A stretch of DNA of 64,000 bases from Clostridium jeddahitimonense (GTDB taxonomy: Bacteria > Bacillota > Clostridia > Clostridiales > Clostridiaceae), in assembly GCA_000753455.2 (NCBI GenBank), contig LM994670.1, forward strand, positions 334,465-398,464, written 5' to 3'. The notes under the pieces are model-generated. The model did not search any database, was not told the origin of the DNA, and saw only the letters and a list, made by a program, of their open reading frames with translations. Both the position numbers and the translations under genes were made by a program. Positions 45,568-54,762 of the stretch are shown in pieces. Numbering within the stretch: position 1 is the stretch's first letter; the number at the start of each line of letters is the position of its first letter.

Positions 45568-46221
45568 ATGGGTAAATTTAGGGATAAAAAGGTAATAGCA
45601 ATAACAATAGTATTAGCAATTTTATTTATTTCATCAATTATTCTTTATGGAAAAAATAGAAATAAAATATTTTCTAATCAAGATATGAATAATATATTTG
45701 TAGATAGTAATGAAGAATTAACTGATATTTTTGAAGACAATTCGATAGATAATAAAGAGGTATTAGTAAGCAATGAAAAGGAAAAAGTAGATGTATCAAA
45801 AATATTTGTAGAAATAAAAGGAGAGGTTTTAACGCCTGATGTTTATGAGTTAGAAGAGGACAGTATAGTTAAAGATTTAATTGAAATAGCTGGGGGATTA
45901 AAAGAAGAAGCTGATATATCTACCATAAATAGAGCAAAGAAGCTTAAAAATAATGAACTTGTTATTATACCAAATATAAATGATAAAAGTAGCACTAATA
46001 TTTTTAATGAAATTAGTACAGAATCGAATGAATTAATAAATATTAACTTTGCAGACATAAGTGAGTTAAAGAAGATTACTGGTATTGGAGAGGTAAAGGC
46101 TCAAAGTATAATAGACTATAGAGAGAAAAGTGGTGGCTTTAAGTCCATTGACGAAATTAAAAATGTAGACGGGATAGGTGAAAAGACATTTGAGAAGATT
46201 AAAGACGAGATAACCCTATGA
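45568..46221 (+). CDS. ComEA-like DNA-binding competence protein
   Basis: A 217-aa membrane-anchored DNA receptor of natural transformation. TM helix at about residues 9-27, an SLBB-type domain at 85-140 (VEIKGEVLTPDVYELEED), and tandem helix-hairpin-helix motifs at the C-terminus (ITGIGEVKAQSIIDYRE, VDGIGEKTFEKI). comEC is not adjacent, so uptake function cannot be assumed. Confidence 0.88.
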   Translation: MGKFRDKKVIAITIVLAILFISSIILYGKNRNKIFSNQDMNNIFVDSNEELTDIFEDNSIDNKEVLVSNEKEKVDVSKIFVEIKGEVLTPDVYELEEDSIVKDLIEIAGGLKEEADISTINRAKKLKNNELVIIPNINDKSSTNIFNEISTESNELININFADISELKKITGIGEVKAQSIIDYREKSGGFKSIDEIKNVDGIGEKTFEKIKDEITL

Positions 46222-46381
46222 AAATATTTACAAAATATGATATATAAATGCAAGAATAAAGATGAAGTTAAAGTGAAAATTGTGGCAAAACCTTTTAATA
46301 AGTCACATTAAATGTTATAATTAATTAAATTTAGGAAAAAATATTTTTGATATAAACAGAATATCGTAGGGGGTATTAATT

Positions 46382-47044
46382 ATGATAAAAAGAACAGTGG
46401 CTATAATATTAAGTACAGTGATTGTGTTAGGAATGATAGGTTGTTCTGATAATAAAGAGGATGCTAATAATGATGTTGCACCTATTAAAGTAGAAACTAG
46501 AGATGCACTTCCAGGAGAATGGGCAAAAGACCTGACTAGGGATGAAGTGTCTGAATTACATAAGGAAATTTTAGCAAGAGTAGAGGAGACTGCTACTTTT
46601 TATGGATTAGAGTATGAAGTAATAGAAGAAGTAAAAGAAGATGCAAATGGATTATCAATAAATGATAATCATATAAATATAGATATTGAAGATCCAGAAC
46701 CAAACAGATTAGAAAGTATGTATTATGGATTTAAACAATATGGTACAGATTTAGCAACTGGTGAACTTGTAATGAAAATTTCATCGGTATTAGATAAAAA
46801 AGCTATAGAAGAAGAAGGTGTATTTGACTTTGGAGAAACTTCTTTTTCTGCGTTCTCTGAAGCATTTACAGGAGTAACGGGAAGAGATTACACTGAGCTA
46901 AATCAGCAAATATATGAAATGATAACAGGAGATAATAGTGCTACTACAATAGAAAATAATTTAGATGGAGTAAGAGAAACAATATCAATAACTGATGATT
47001 TCTTATTATATACTTTACAAACTAAGGAATATCAGTTTAAGTAG
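46382..47044 (+). CDS. Predicted lipoprotein of unknown function
   Basis: A 220-aa protein. N-terminal signal peptide ends in a lipobox-like LGMIGC, so the mature protein should be lipid-anchored at Cys21. The rest is acidic and soluble, with no motif I recognise. It precedes an RDD-like membrane protein gene by about 40 nt and may be cotranscribed with it. Near-perfect TATAAT upstream could be its promoter. Confidence 0.7.
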   Translation: MIKRTVAIILSTVIVLGMIGCSDNKEDANNDVAPIKVETRDALPGEWAKDLTRDEVSELHKEILARVEETATFYGLEYEVIEEVKEDANGLSINDNHINIDIEDPEPNRLESMYYGFKQYGTDLATGELVMKISSVLDKKAIEEEGVFDFGETSFSAFSEAFTGVTGRDYTELNQQIYEMITGDNSATTIENNLDGVRETISITDDFLLYTLQTKEYQFK

Positions 47045-47084
47045 GGGAATGATTTTTGTTTTATCTTAATTGGAGGAGTAAGGT

Positions 47085-47441
47085 TTGGAAAAAAATCAAG
47101 AAAATTTAGTAGAGAATGAAGTAGAACAAATTATAACTGAGGAAGAAGTTCAAGATACTGAAAAAGAAGAAGTTTATGAAGAAGTAGTAAAAGTTGAAGG
47201 TAAGTTTTCACATTTTTTCAAAGTTATTTTATCAGGAGTTTTAGACCAAATATTAGCAGTAGGAATAGCATTGATTCTTTTCCTTATATTTGATTTAATA
47301 ATAGGAGTAGTAGGTTACGAAATTGCTATGAGAGATGAAATGTTTCTTATAATATATATAGTTAGTAACGTATTATACTATTCAATATCACAAGAGATAT
47401 TAGAAGGAAAAACTGTAGGTAAAAAGTTAATATTAAGATAA
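47085..47441 (+). CDS. RDD-family-like membrane protein
   Basis: A 118-aa protein with a very acidic N-terminus (Glu-rich, residues 1-35), two TM segments, and the RDD-like ending ILEGKTVGKKLILR. Start is TTG with GGAGG eight bases upstream; no ATG fits. Function of RDD proteins is poorly known. It is shorter than typical members. Confidence 0.65.
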   Translation: MEKNQENLVENEVEQIITEEEVQDTEKEEVYEEVVKVEGKFSHFFKVILSGVLDQILAVGIALILFLIFDLIIGVVGYEIAMRDEMFLIIYIVSNVLYYSISQEILEGKTVGKKLILR

Positions 47442-47477
47442 GTTATTTATAAATCTTTGATTTAAAACTAAGAACTT

Positions 47478-47510
47478 ACACCACCGAATTTTATTAGGTG
47501 GTTTTTCCTT
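47478..47510 (+). terminator. Terminator after RDD-like gene
   Basis: ACCACC pairs with GGTGGT across an 11-nt loop, followed by TTTT. Confidence 0.75.
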
Positions 47511-47543
47511 TGTTGAACAAAAAATAAATTTTAGGAGTGTACT

Positions 47544-48902
47544 ATGAGAAGAGGAAGCCAAGTAACAGTAAAGATTGATAATATTGAATTTCCATCAATG
47601 GGAGTTGGGGAACTAGAGGGGAAAAAGATTTATGTGAAAGGGGCTTTCCCTGGTCAAGTAATTAAGGGAACTATAAAGAAAAATAGAGAAAATTATTCAG
47701 AAGCTAAACTTGTAGAAGTATTAGAAAGAGCAGAGTATGAAATATCAGCACCATGTCCACATTTCGGGGTTTGTGGTGGATGTAGTTCACAAAACTTAAC
47801 TTATGATAAGCAATTAGATTTATTAAGTCATGAAATATGTGAACTATTTGATTCTAAGGATTTGCCAATGGGAATGTATCTTGGGGTAAAAGGTAGTGAA
47901 AACCACTGGGAATACAGAAATAAGATGGAATTTACCTTTGGGGATATGGAAAAAGGTGGAGAGCTTACTCTTGGAATGCATATGAAAGGTAAGTCGTTTG
48001 GTGTATTAACAGTTGATAACTGTATGATAATAGACGAAGATTTCAGAAAGGTTCTTACAGCTACAGTTGAATACTTCAGAAAACAAAATTTGCCTTATTA
48101 TAGAGTAATGAAGAGAGAAGGTTACTTAAGACATCTTGTAATCAGAAAAGCTACTAACACTGGTGAGCTTATGGTTAACTTAGTTACAACAACTCAAATA
48201 GATTTTGATCTTACTGAATATACGGAACTAATTAAATCTTTAGAGTATAAGGGAGAATTAGTATCTGTACTACATACTGAAAATAACTCATTATCTGATG
48301 CGGTTATACCTGAAAAGGTTAATGTATTATTTGGAAGAGATTATATAGTAGAAAATTTATTAGGACTTAAGTTTAAAATATCACCATTTTCATTCTTCCA
48401 AACTAATTCTAAAGGCGCAGAAAGTCTTTATAGTTTAGTAAGAGAATTTATGGGAGACGGTGAAAATAAAGTAGTATTCGATCTTTATTGCGGAACAGGA
48501 ACTATAGGTCAAATAGCTGCACCAAATGCTAAAAAGGTTATAGGACTTGAGCTTATTGAAGAAGCTGTAGAAGCTGCAAAAGAAAATGCTAATCTTAATG
48601 GGCTTACTAACTGTGAATTTATAGCAGGTGATGTTGCGGAGACTATTAAGCAAGTAAAAGTTAAACCGGACATAATAATTTTAGATCCACCAAGAAGCGG
48701 AGTTTCACCAAAGGCTTTAGATTATGTAATTAAATTTAATGCACCAGAAATAATTTACGTTTCATGTAATCCAAAGACTATGGTTGAAAACTTAGATGTA
48801 TTATTAGCACATGGATATATTGTGGAGAAGAGTACGGTTAAAGATATGTTCCCAAATACACCACATGCTGAGACAGTTGTTAGACTTATAAAGAGACATT
48901 AA
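47544..48902 (+). CDS. rlmD: 23S rRNA (uracil-5-)-methyltransferase, RlmD/RlmCD family
   Basis: A 452-aa SAM-dependent methyltransferase forming 5-methyluridine in RNA. A TRAM domain covers residues 1-60. The Fe-S cysteines are in [10 protein letters not shown]. The methyltransferase domain has [21 protein letters not shown] and the nucleophile motif [16 protein letters not shown] precedes the ATG. Specific uridine target is not determined. Confidence 0.92.
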   Translation: MRRGSQVTVKIDNIEFPSMGVGELEGKKIYVKGAFPGQVIKGTIKKNRENYSEAKLVEVLERAEYEISAPCPHFGVCGGCSSQNLTYDKQLDLLSHEICELFDSKDLPMGMYLGVKGSENHWEYRNKMEFTFGDMEKGGELTLGMHMKGKSFGVLTVDNCMIIDEDFRKVLTATVEYFRKQNLPYYRVMKREGYLRHLVIRKATNTGELMVNLVTTTQIDFDLTEYTELIKSLEYKGELVSVLHTENNSLSDAVIPEKVNVLFGRDYIVENLLGLKFKISPFSFFQTNSKGAESLYSLVREFMGDGENKVVFDLYCGTGTIGQIAAPNAKKVIGLELIEEAVEAAKENANLNGLTNCEFIAGDVAETIKQVKVKPDIIILDPPRSGVSPKALDYVIKFNAPEIIYVSCNPKTMVENLDVLLAHGYIVEKSTVKDMFPNTPHAETVVRLIKRH

Positions 48903-49030
48903 ATTTTTAGTGAAATCAAGGGAAGCGTACTGTAAGCGAAAGTTTATTGAAAACAGCCTACTACTTAGATGGCTGTTAAACTAATAAATTCTCGAGATAG
49001 AAAGAAAGTTAAAATACATTATGATACAAT

Positions 49031-49072
49031 AAAGGCATATTTAAAACTATAAAAAGTTTTAGATATGCTTTT
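49031..49072 (+). terminator. Attenuator-like hairpin upstream of thioesterase gene
   Basis: An 18-bp stem at 49031-49048 pairs with 49055-49072 (two G-U pairs) across ATAAAA and ends in TTTT. It lies about 23 nt before the start codon. It may stop read-through or attenuate the gene. Confidence 0.6.
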
Positions 49073-49095
49073 ACTGATTATATGGAGGGAATAAT

Positions 49096-49476
49096 ATGAT
49101 TGAAGTTGGAATAGTTGGTCAGGCTAAAGACAAGGTAAATGAAAATAATATTGCCAAAACTCTTAGAAGTGGAGAGTTAAATGTATATGCAACACCTTCT
49201 ATGGTTGCATTAATGGAAGAAGCAGCATATAAAAGCATTCAAGGGAAGTTAGAAGAGGGTAAGGGAAGTGTAGGAACACTTATGAATATAAAGCATCTTT
49301 CTAGTACTCCCATTGGCATGGAAGTAACTGCAAAAAGTGAGGTTATTGAAGTAGATAGAAGAAGAATTGTATTTAAAGTTGAAGCTTTTGATGAGCGTGA
49401 CAAAATTGGAGAAGGTACACATGAACGTTTCATTATAGACAATGAGATGTTTCAAATGAAAACAGATAATAAATAA
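49096..49476 (+). CDS. FlK-like hot-dog thioesterase
   Basis: A 126-aa hot-dog fold protein similar to fluoroacetyl-CoA thioesterase FlK. Matching segments are VYATPSMVALMEEAAYKS (Thr and Glu positions) and KHLSSTPIGMEVTAKSEV, with the family ending GEGTHERFIID. Likely hydrolyses a short acyl-CoA or protects against a toxic one; substrate is unknown. GGAGGG precedes the ATG. Confidence 0.8.
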   Translation: MIEVGIVGQAKDKVNENNIAKTLRSGELNVYATPSMVALMEEAAYKSIQGKLEEGKGSVGTLMNIKHLSSTPIGMEVTAKSEVIEVDRRRIVFKVEAFDERDKIGEGTHERFIIDNEMFQMKTDNK

Positions 49477-49479
49477 TTA

Positions 49480-49520
49480 GAATTCCCTAAGGCTATACTG
49501 ACTTAGGGAATTTTAATTAT
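49480..49520 (+). terminator. Terminator after thioesterase gene
   Basis: AATTCCCTAAG pairs perfectly with CTTAGGGAATT, followed by TTAATT. Confidence 0.85.
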
Positions 49521-49610
49521 TTATATGCAAATTTTATTAATAATTAAAGGGGAAATCAATTAACATACAACATAAACAAAAGAAAAACAACATAAAATTG
49601 TGGAAATATA

Positions 49611-49638
49611 TTGAAAAAATTCAATAAAAGAGTATATT
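49611..49638 (+). promoter_or_regulatory. Putative promoter of glycyl radical enzyme operon
   Basis: TTGAAA and TATATT are 16 bp apart (or TATTAT at 18). The -35 box is part of a small palindrome, TTGAAAAAATTCAA, which could be an operator. Weak evidence. Confidence 0.4.
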
Positions 49639-49698
49639 ATAAAGTATAGGTATAAAATACAAATAAATAAGAGGGTAATATACAGATAGGAGGGTAAT

Positions 49699-52224
49699 AT
49701 GAGTCAAAATATTTATGAAATAAATAAAAGTCCAAGAATACAAAATCTTGTAGATCAATTATTTGAGAAGCTACCTGAGATAGAATCAGATAGAGCTGTT
49801 CTTTTAACAGAATCATACAAGGAATCTGAGGGACAACCTATAATAGTTAGAAGAGCTAAGGCATTTTCTCATATATTAAGAAATATTCCAATAACTATTC
49901 GTAAGGATGAATTAATAGTAGGAAGTGCTACCAAATCTCCAAGAAGCTGTCAGGTCTTTCCTGAGTTTTCTTATGATTGGTTAGAAAAAGAGTTTGATAC
50001 AGTTGAGACTAGAAGTGCAGATCCTTTTTACATATCGGAAGATAATAAAAAGATACTAAGAGATGTTTATAAGTATTGGAAAGGTAAGACTACTAGTGAA
50101 TTAGCAACATCATATATGGCAGATGAAACAATTAAGGCTATGGAGCATAACATATTTACTCCAGGAAATTATTATTATAATGGGGTTGGACATGTTACAG
50201 TAAAATATGAAAAGGTTTTAGAAGTTGGGTATGAAGGTATTATAGAAGAAGTGAAGGAAGAGCTTTCTAAATGTAATGTTGCAGATGATGATTATGCAAA
50301 GAGAAGTCATTTTTTGAAGTCTGTAATTCAAAGCTGCGAAGCTGTAATAGTTTATGCTAATCGTTATGCTGAATTAGCACTTAATATGGCAAAGCAGTGC
50401 AATGATAATGTTAGAAGAAATGAGTTGTTAGAGATAGCTTCTAACTGTGCCAGGGTTCCAGCAAAAGGAGCAAGAAGCTTTTATGAAGCATGCCAATCCT
50501 TCTGGTTTGTACAAATGTTACTTCAAGTAGAATCTAGTGGACATTCTATATCTCCAGGTAGATTTGATCAATATATGTATCCTTACTATAAAGCTGATAT
50601 AGAAAGTGGAAAGATAACTAAGGAGTTTGCTCAAGAACTAATGGATTGTATCTGGGTAAAACTAAATGATCTTAATAAAGTAAGAGATGCTGGGTCAGCA
50701 GAAGGTTTTGCAGGTTATGGTCTATTCCAAAACTTAATAGTTGGTGGACAAGATGCAGCAGGAATAGATGTAACAAATGATTTATCATTTATGGCTATTG
50801 AATCATCAATGCATGTAATGCTACCTCAACCATCATTATCAATAAGAGTATGGAATGGAAGTCCTCATGAATTATTAATAAAAGCAGCTAAATTAACTCG
50901 CACAGGAATTGGGTTGCCTGCATATTACAATGATGAAGTTATAATTCCATCACTACTTAATCGTGGACTTACTTTAGCAGATGCTAGGGAATACAACATA
51001 ATCGGATGCGTTGAACCTCAAAAGGCTGGAAAGACAGATGGATGGCATGATGCCGCATTCTTTAATATGTGTAGACCTTTAGAATTAGTATTTAGTAATG
51101 GATATGATAAAGGTGAACTAGTAGGTGTAGAAACTGGTGATGTAACTAAGATGGAAACTTTTGAAGAGTTTTATGATGCTTATAAAAAGCAAATGAAATA
51201 TTGTATAGAGTTATTAGTTAATGCAGACAATTCTATAGATGTAGCTCACATGGAAAGATGCCCATTGCCATATTTATCATCTATGGTGGATGATTGTATT
51301 AAGAGAGGTAAGAGTGTTCAAGAAGGTGGGGCTATATATAACTTTACAGGACCACAAGGTTTTGGAGTTGCTAATATGGCAGACTCTTTATACTCAATTA
51401 AGAAGTTAGTTTTTGATGAAAAGAAGGTAACTTTAGCTGAGTATAAAGATGCTCTTGAAAATAATTACGGAAGAGGATTGTCTTTAGAAAGAGTTGAAGA
51501 ATTAACAAGAGAAGTTATTAAAAAGTTAGAAAATGATGGACATACTATAGATGCAGAGGTAATTGCTCAAGTATCAGCTACTATAGCATTAGATAGTTTA
51601 GATAATCATAAAAAAGCTAAATATGATAAGTTACTTGAAATGATTGATGAAGTTCCTAAGTTCGGAAATGATATTAAGGAAGTAGACCAATTTGCTAGAG
51701 ATGTAGCTTATGTATATACTAGACCATTAGAAAATTATAAAAATCCAAGAGGGGGTCAATATCAAGCTGGTCTTTATCCAGTTTCAGCAAATGTACCTCT
51801 AGGAGCGCAAACAGGAGCCACTCCTGATGGAAGATTAGCTCATACTCCTGTAGCAGATGGGGTATCTCCATCTGCTGGTAAGGACTTATTTGGTCCAACA
51901 GCAGCAGCTAATTCAGTAGCAAAGCTTGATCACGGAATAGCATCTAATGGAACATTATTTAATCAAAAGTTCCATCCATCAGTTTTAGCAGGAAGAACTG
52001 GACTTGAAGCCTTTGTTAACTTTATAAGAGGATACTTTGATCAAAAGGGAAGTCATATCCAATTTAACGTAGTAAGTAGAGATACATTAATAGAGGCTCA
52101 AAAGAACCCAGAAAAATATAAGACTTTAGTTGTTCGTGTTGCTGGATATAGTGCATTATTCACATCATTATCTAGATCATTGCAAGATGATATCATTAAT
52201 CGTACAGAGCAAAGAGGCTTATAG
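49699..52224 (+). CDS. Glycyl radical enzyme, glycerol/diol dehydratase-like (PflD group)
   Basis: An 841-aa oxygen-sensitive radical enzyme. The thiyl Cys437 lies in GCVEPQ with Glu439, and the radical Gly816 in RVAGYSALF. Residues typical of B12-independent glycerol dehydratase are in place: His165 in GVGH, His282-Ser283 in SGHSIS, and Asp451 in GWHD. Pyruvate formate-lyase itself has a Cys-Cys pair, absent here. A diol or related polar substrate is inferred; no aldehyde or alcohol dehydrogenase or microcompartment gene lies nearby. Annotators often call this group formate acetyltransferase 2. An activase follows. Confidence 0.88.
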   Translation: MSQNIYEINKSPRIQNLVDQLFEKLPEIESDRAVLLTESYKESEGQPIIVRRAKAFSHILRNIPITIRKDELIVGSATKSPRSCQVFPEFSYDWLEKEFDTVETRSADPFYISEDNKKILRDVYKYWKGKTTSELATSYMADETIKAMEHNIFTPGNYYYNGVGHVTVKYEKVLEVGYEGIIEEVKEELSKCNVADDDYAKRSHFLKSVIQSCEAVIVYANRYAELALNMAKQCNDNVRRNELLEIASNCARVPAKGARSFYEACQSFWFVQMLLQVESSGHSISPGRFDQYMYPYYKADIESGKITKEFAQELMDCIWVKLNDLNKVRDAGSAEGFAGYGLFQNLIVGGQDAAGIDVTNDLSFMAIESSMHVMLPQPSLSIRVWNGSPHELLIKAAKLTRTGIGLPAYYNDEVIIPSLLNRGLTLADAREYNIIGCVEPQKAGKTDGWHDAAFFNMCRPLELVFSNGYDKGELVGVETGDVTKMETFEEFYDAYKKQMKYCIELLVNADNSIDVAHMERCPLPYLSSMVDDCIKRGKSVQEGGAIYNFTGPQGFGVANMADSLYSIKKLVFDEKKVTLAEYKDALENNYGRGLSLERVEELTREVIKKLENDGHTIDAEVIAQVSATIALDSLDNHKKAKYDKLLEMIDEVPKFGNDIKEVDQFARDVAYVYTRPLENYKNPRGGQYQAGLYPVSANVPLGAQTGATPDGRLAHTPVADGVSPSAGKDLFGPTAAANSVAKLDHGIASNGTLFNQKFHPSVLAGRTGLEAFVNFIRGYFDQKGSHIQFNVVSRDTLIEAQKNPEKYKTLVVRVAGYSALFTSLSRSLQDDIINRTEQRGL

Positions 52225-52238
52225 AAGGGTGAGATAAT

Positions 52239-53024
52239 ATGAATAATTTAGATGTAAAAGGTAGAATTTTTGATATACAAAAGTTCTCAATACATGATGG
52301 CCCAGGAATTAGAACTATAGTATTTTTAAAGGGGTGCATCTTTAGATGCCAATGGTGTTGTAATCCAGAGTCTCAAAATTTTGATATAGAAAATATGATC
52401 GTAGCAGGAAAGAATAAAGTTATAGGACAAGATATAACAGTAAGAGAAGTATTAGAGAAGATAAAGCAAGATAGACCATATTATAAACGTTCTGGTGGAG
52501 GAATAACCTTATCAGGGGGAGAGTGCATGTGTCAACCAGAATTTGCAAAAGCATTACTTCATGAGTGTAAGGAGATTGGTATATCTACGGCTATAGAAAC
52601 TACAGCAGGAGTGGATCCTGATATAGTAAGGTATATAATACCAGAGGTTGATACAGTGCTTATGGATATAAAGCATATTAGTTCAGAAAAGCATAAAAAG
52701 TTTACACGTAGAGATAATAAGACCATTTTAGAAAATGCAAAAATTATTGCAGAATCAGATTCGAATTTAATTATAAGAGTACCTGTAATTCCAACATTTA
52801 ATCATACAGCAGAAGAAATTAGAGATATTGCAAGATTTGCAAAAACGCTAAAAGGAGTGACTAAGTTACACCTACTTCCTTATCATAGAATGGGACAAGA
52901 TAAATATACTGGCTTAAATAGACCATATATACTTGAAGGAATAAGCACTTTAAGTAGTGAACATATGGATATGTTATTAGAAGTAGTATTAAGGGAAGGT
53001 CTTAAAGGGCAAATTGGAGGGTAA
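52239..53024 (+). CDS. Glycyl radical enzyme activase (short form)
   Basis: A 261-aa radical SAM enzyme that generates the glycyl radical on the upstream protein. The cluster motif is Cys33-X3-Cys37-X2-Cys40, with an extra Cys41. FSIHDGPGIRTIVFLKGC and SGGECMCQPEF are family motifs. The eight-cysteine ferredoxin-like insert found in most activases of dehydratase-type enzymes is missing, so it has the size of the pyruvate formate-lyase activase. It lies 14 nt after its partner. Confidence 0.9.
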   Translation: MNNLDVKGRIFDIQKFSIHDGPGIRTIVFLKGCIFRCQWCCNPESQNFDIENMIVAGKNKVIGQDITVREVLEKIKQDRPYYKRSGGGITLSGGECMCQPEFAKALLHECKEIGISTAIETTAGVDPDIVRYIIPEVDTVLMDIKHISSEKHKKFTRRDNKTILENAKIIAESDSNLIIRVPVIPTFNHTAEEIRDIARFAKTLKGVTKLHLLPYHRMGQDKYTGLNRPYILEGISTLSSEHMDMLLEVVLREGLKGQIGG

Positions 53025-53055
53025 ATTCAATTTAAGATTATAAATTATAATATTA

Positions 53056-53102
53056 AAGTCAGCGTAGTTAATATTTGTAGTTAACTATGCTGGCTTATTA
53101 AA
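53056..53102 (+). terminator. Terminator of glycyl radical enzyme operon
   Basis: AGTCAGCGTAGTTAA pairs with TTAACTATGCTGGCT (two G-U pairs) across a 9-nt loop, followed by TATT. Confidence 0.8.
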
Positions 53103-53147
53103 TTTTTAAGGCTTTCTATTAAAAAAAGAAATAATGTCTCTGTAATT

Positions 53148-53858
53148 TTAAATTAGAGAAATTATCCTAGCATCTTTAATATACTCATCTATTATTTTTT
53201 TACTTAAGTTAAAATAACTACTACACTTATCAAGAATAGTTGCATCACTAGTAACTACATTACTTAGTTTTTCTAAAATAACATCAGCGTTATTAACTAA
53301 TTCTACATTAGTATCTAAGTCATATTTTTCAGCATATTCTAAGATTTTAACCTTAAGATTTCCTGAGTTAGAAACAGGGGAATCTAAATAAAAGTTAATA
53401 TTTTCAACATGTATAAACTTTGAAAACTTAAATATATAATCTAGAGCTATATCAGTTTTATCTATTAGTTTATATGTGCCTCTAAGACCTGCTAAGTCAC
53501 GTATTAATCCATCATCTCCAATAATTAATGGGGCACCAGATAAGGCAACCTCTAAATTAATTATTAGATTAAATCCATCTACATTTAGAGTATTATGGGC
53601 TATTTCACTAGTAGACAGTTCCTTCGATTTTCTGAGAATTTCATTTTCAGAGCTGCATGTAGCACGTTTCAAAGAATCTCTTTGTCTAGTTGAAAACTGA
53701 TATCTACTGCCAACAAAGTTTATTATAGATTCAAGCTTATAGTCTCTATCTAAAAGCCACTTTATTTCATCATGTGCTTTTCTTAATCTTATAATTTCTT
53801 TTTCAGAAAACCATCTTATATCATTTAAATCAGAACCTCTTCTTGATATTTTAGTCAA
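53148..53858 (-). CDS. DUF434-domain protein
   Basis: A 236-aa protein that matches my memory of the DUF434 family. N-terminal RGSDLNDIRWFSEKEIIRLR, then a middle region with VDGFNLIINLEVALSGAPLI and GDDGLIRDLAGLRGTYK. Conserved Asp residues suggest a metal-dependent nuclease-like fold (PIN-like), which is inference only. It stands alone, oriented like the following XRE-type gene. Confidence 0.6.
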   Translation of the reverse strand: MTKISRRGSDLNDIRWFSEKEIIRLRKAHDEIKWLLDRDYKLESIINFVGSRYQFSTRQRDSLKRATCSSENEILRKSKELSTSEIAHNTLNVDGFNLIINLEVALSGAPLIIGDDGLIRDLAGLRGTYKLIDKTDIALDYIFKFSKFIHVENINFYLDSPVSNSGNLKVKILEYAEKYDLDTNVELVNNADVILEKLSNVVTSDATILDKCSSYFNLSKKIIDEYIKDARIISLI

Positions 53859-53955
53859 ATCAAACTCACCAACTTAAAATAATAAATTATATAGATGTAG
53901 TGTTTACATAAGTTTGATTAATAATGTAAAGTTTAATTTGCTAATAGTTACATAT

Positions 53956-54603
53956 TTAATTGGATTTCAATTTATCTAAAACAGAAAGTTCAAATTGAAG
54001 AAGGAGCATATCATCGATATAACCAATTCCAAATAAATAATCTGGAATGACATCTAGGGGAATAATAAAATAAAGCAGTACAGCACCGATGATTAACGCC
54101 TTTGTTGAAGACGGGTTTTCTAAAATATACCTACTATAAAGGTTTTCAAGTGAATCAATTAAAGGACCAACTCCATTAATTTCTTTTATCTTTCTATCAA
54201 AATCAGATTTTATCATATTTATCCCATCTTGTGTTTTAGCATACTCTTTACATTTATTAAATTGATTATTAATTTCTTGGTTTAACTTTTTTGAGTCAGC
54301 AAATTGAGAAAACTTTAGAATATTATATAGTTCATTGTTTTGAATAGCCTGAGTATTAGTAATATCTATATTAATATCTTTACTACTTAAATCATCATTC
54401 AAAAAGCTATTAAGGAATAATGGAATGAATTTTGATAGCTTTTTTATGTGTGTAATACTAGGTTTTTGCTTTGAATTAATTATTCTTGATAATGTAGAGG
54501 TAGGTATATCAACTATTTTGCTAAATTTTCTAAGTGAAAGATTATTTTCATTTAGATAGTTATTTATTTCAACTTTAAGTAAAGTATTATCATCATTACT
54601 CAT
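53956..54603 (-). CDS. XRE-type HTH protein fused to DUF1232 membrane domain
   Basis: A 215-aa protein. Residues about 8-62 form an XRE/Cro HTH (LRKFSKIVDIPTSTLSRIIN). The C-terminal domain is DUF1232, with LLYFIIPLDVIPDYLFGIGY and IDDMLLL. So a DNA-binding domain is tied to a membrane domain. GGAGGTG precedes the ATG. A palindrome between it and ytaF could be its own operator. Confidence 0.75.
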   Translation of the reverse strand: MSNDDNTLLKVEINNYLNENNLSLRKFSKIVDIPTSTLSRIINSKQKPSITHIKKLSKFIPLFLNSFLNDDLSSKDINIDITNTQAIQNNELYNILKFSQFADSKKLNQEINNQFNKCKEYAKTQDGINMIKSDFDRKIKEINGVGPLIDSLENLYSRYILENPSSTKALIIGAVLLYFIIPLDVIPDYLFGIGYIDDMLLLQFELSVLDKLKSN

Positions 54604-54650
54604 AATAAAAAAACACCTCCTAATCTCAATATATTATTTAAAGAGTATAA

Positions 54651-54698
54651 TGTTCCAGTTATTGAACAGTGGTGAATATAAAAATGTGACTGTTCCAA
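54651..54698. promoter_or_regulatory. Candidate operator for the XRE-DUF1232 protein
   Basis: TGTTC and GAACA form a palindrome at 54651-54668. A further TGTTCCA half-site is 40 bp away at 54691, and an inverted ACTGTTC pair also forms. The sites lie between two divergent genes. Regulation is inferred. Confidence 0.4.
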
Positions 54699-54762
54699 TT
54701 TTGTAGCACTATTTTTAAATGTCGAATATATTACAATATAAAGTTAGGCAGGGGGAAAGATT

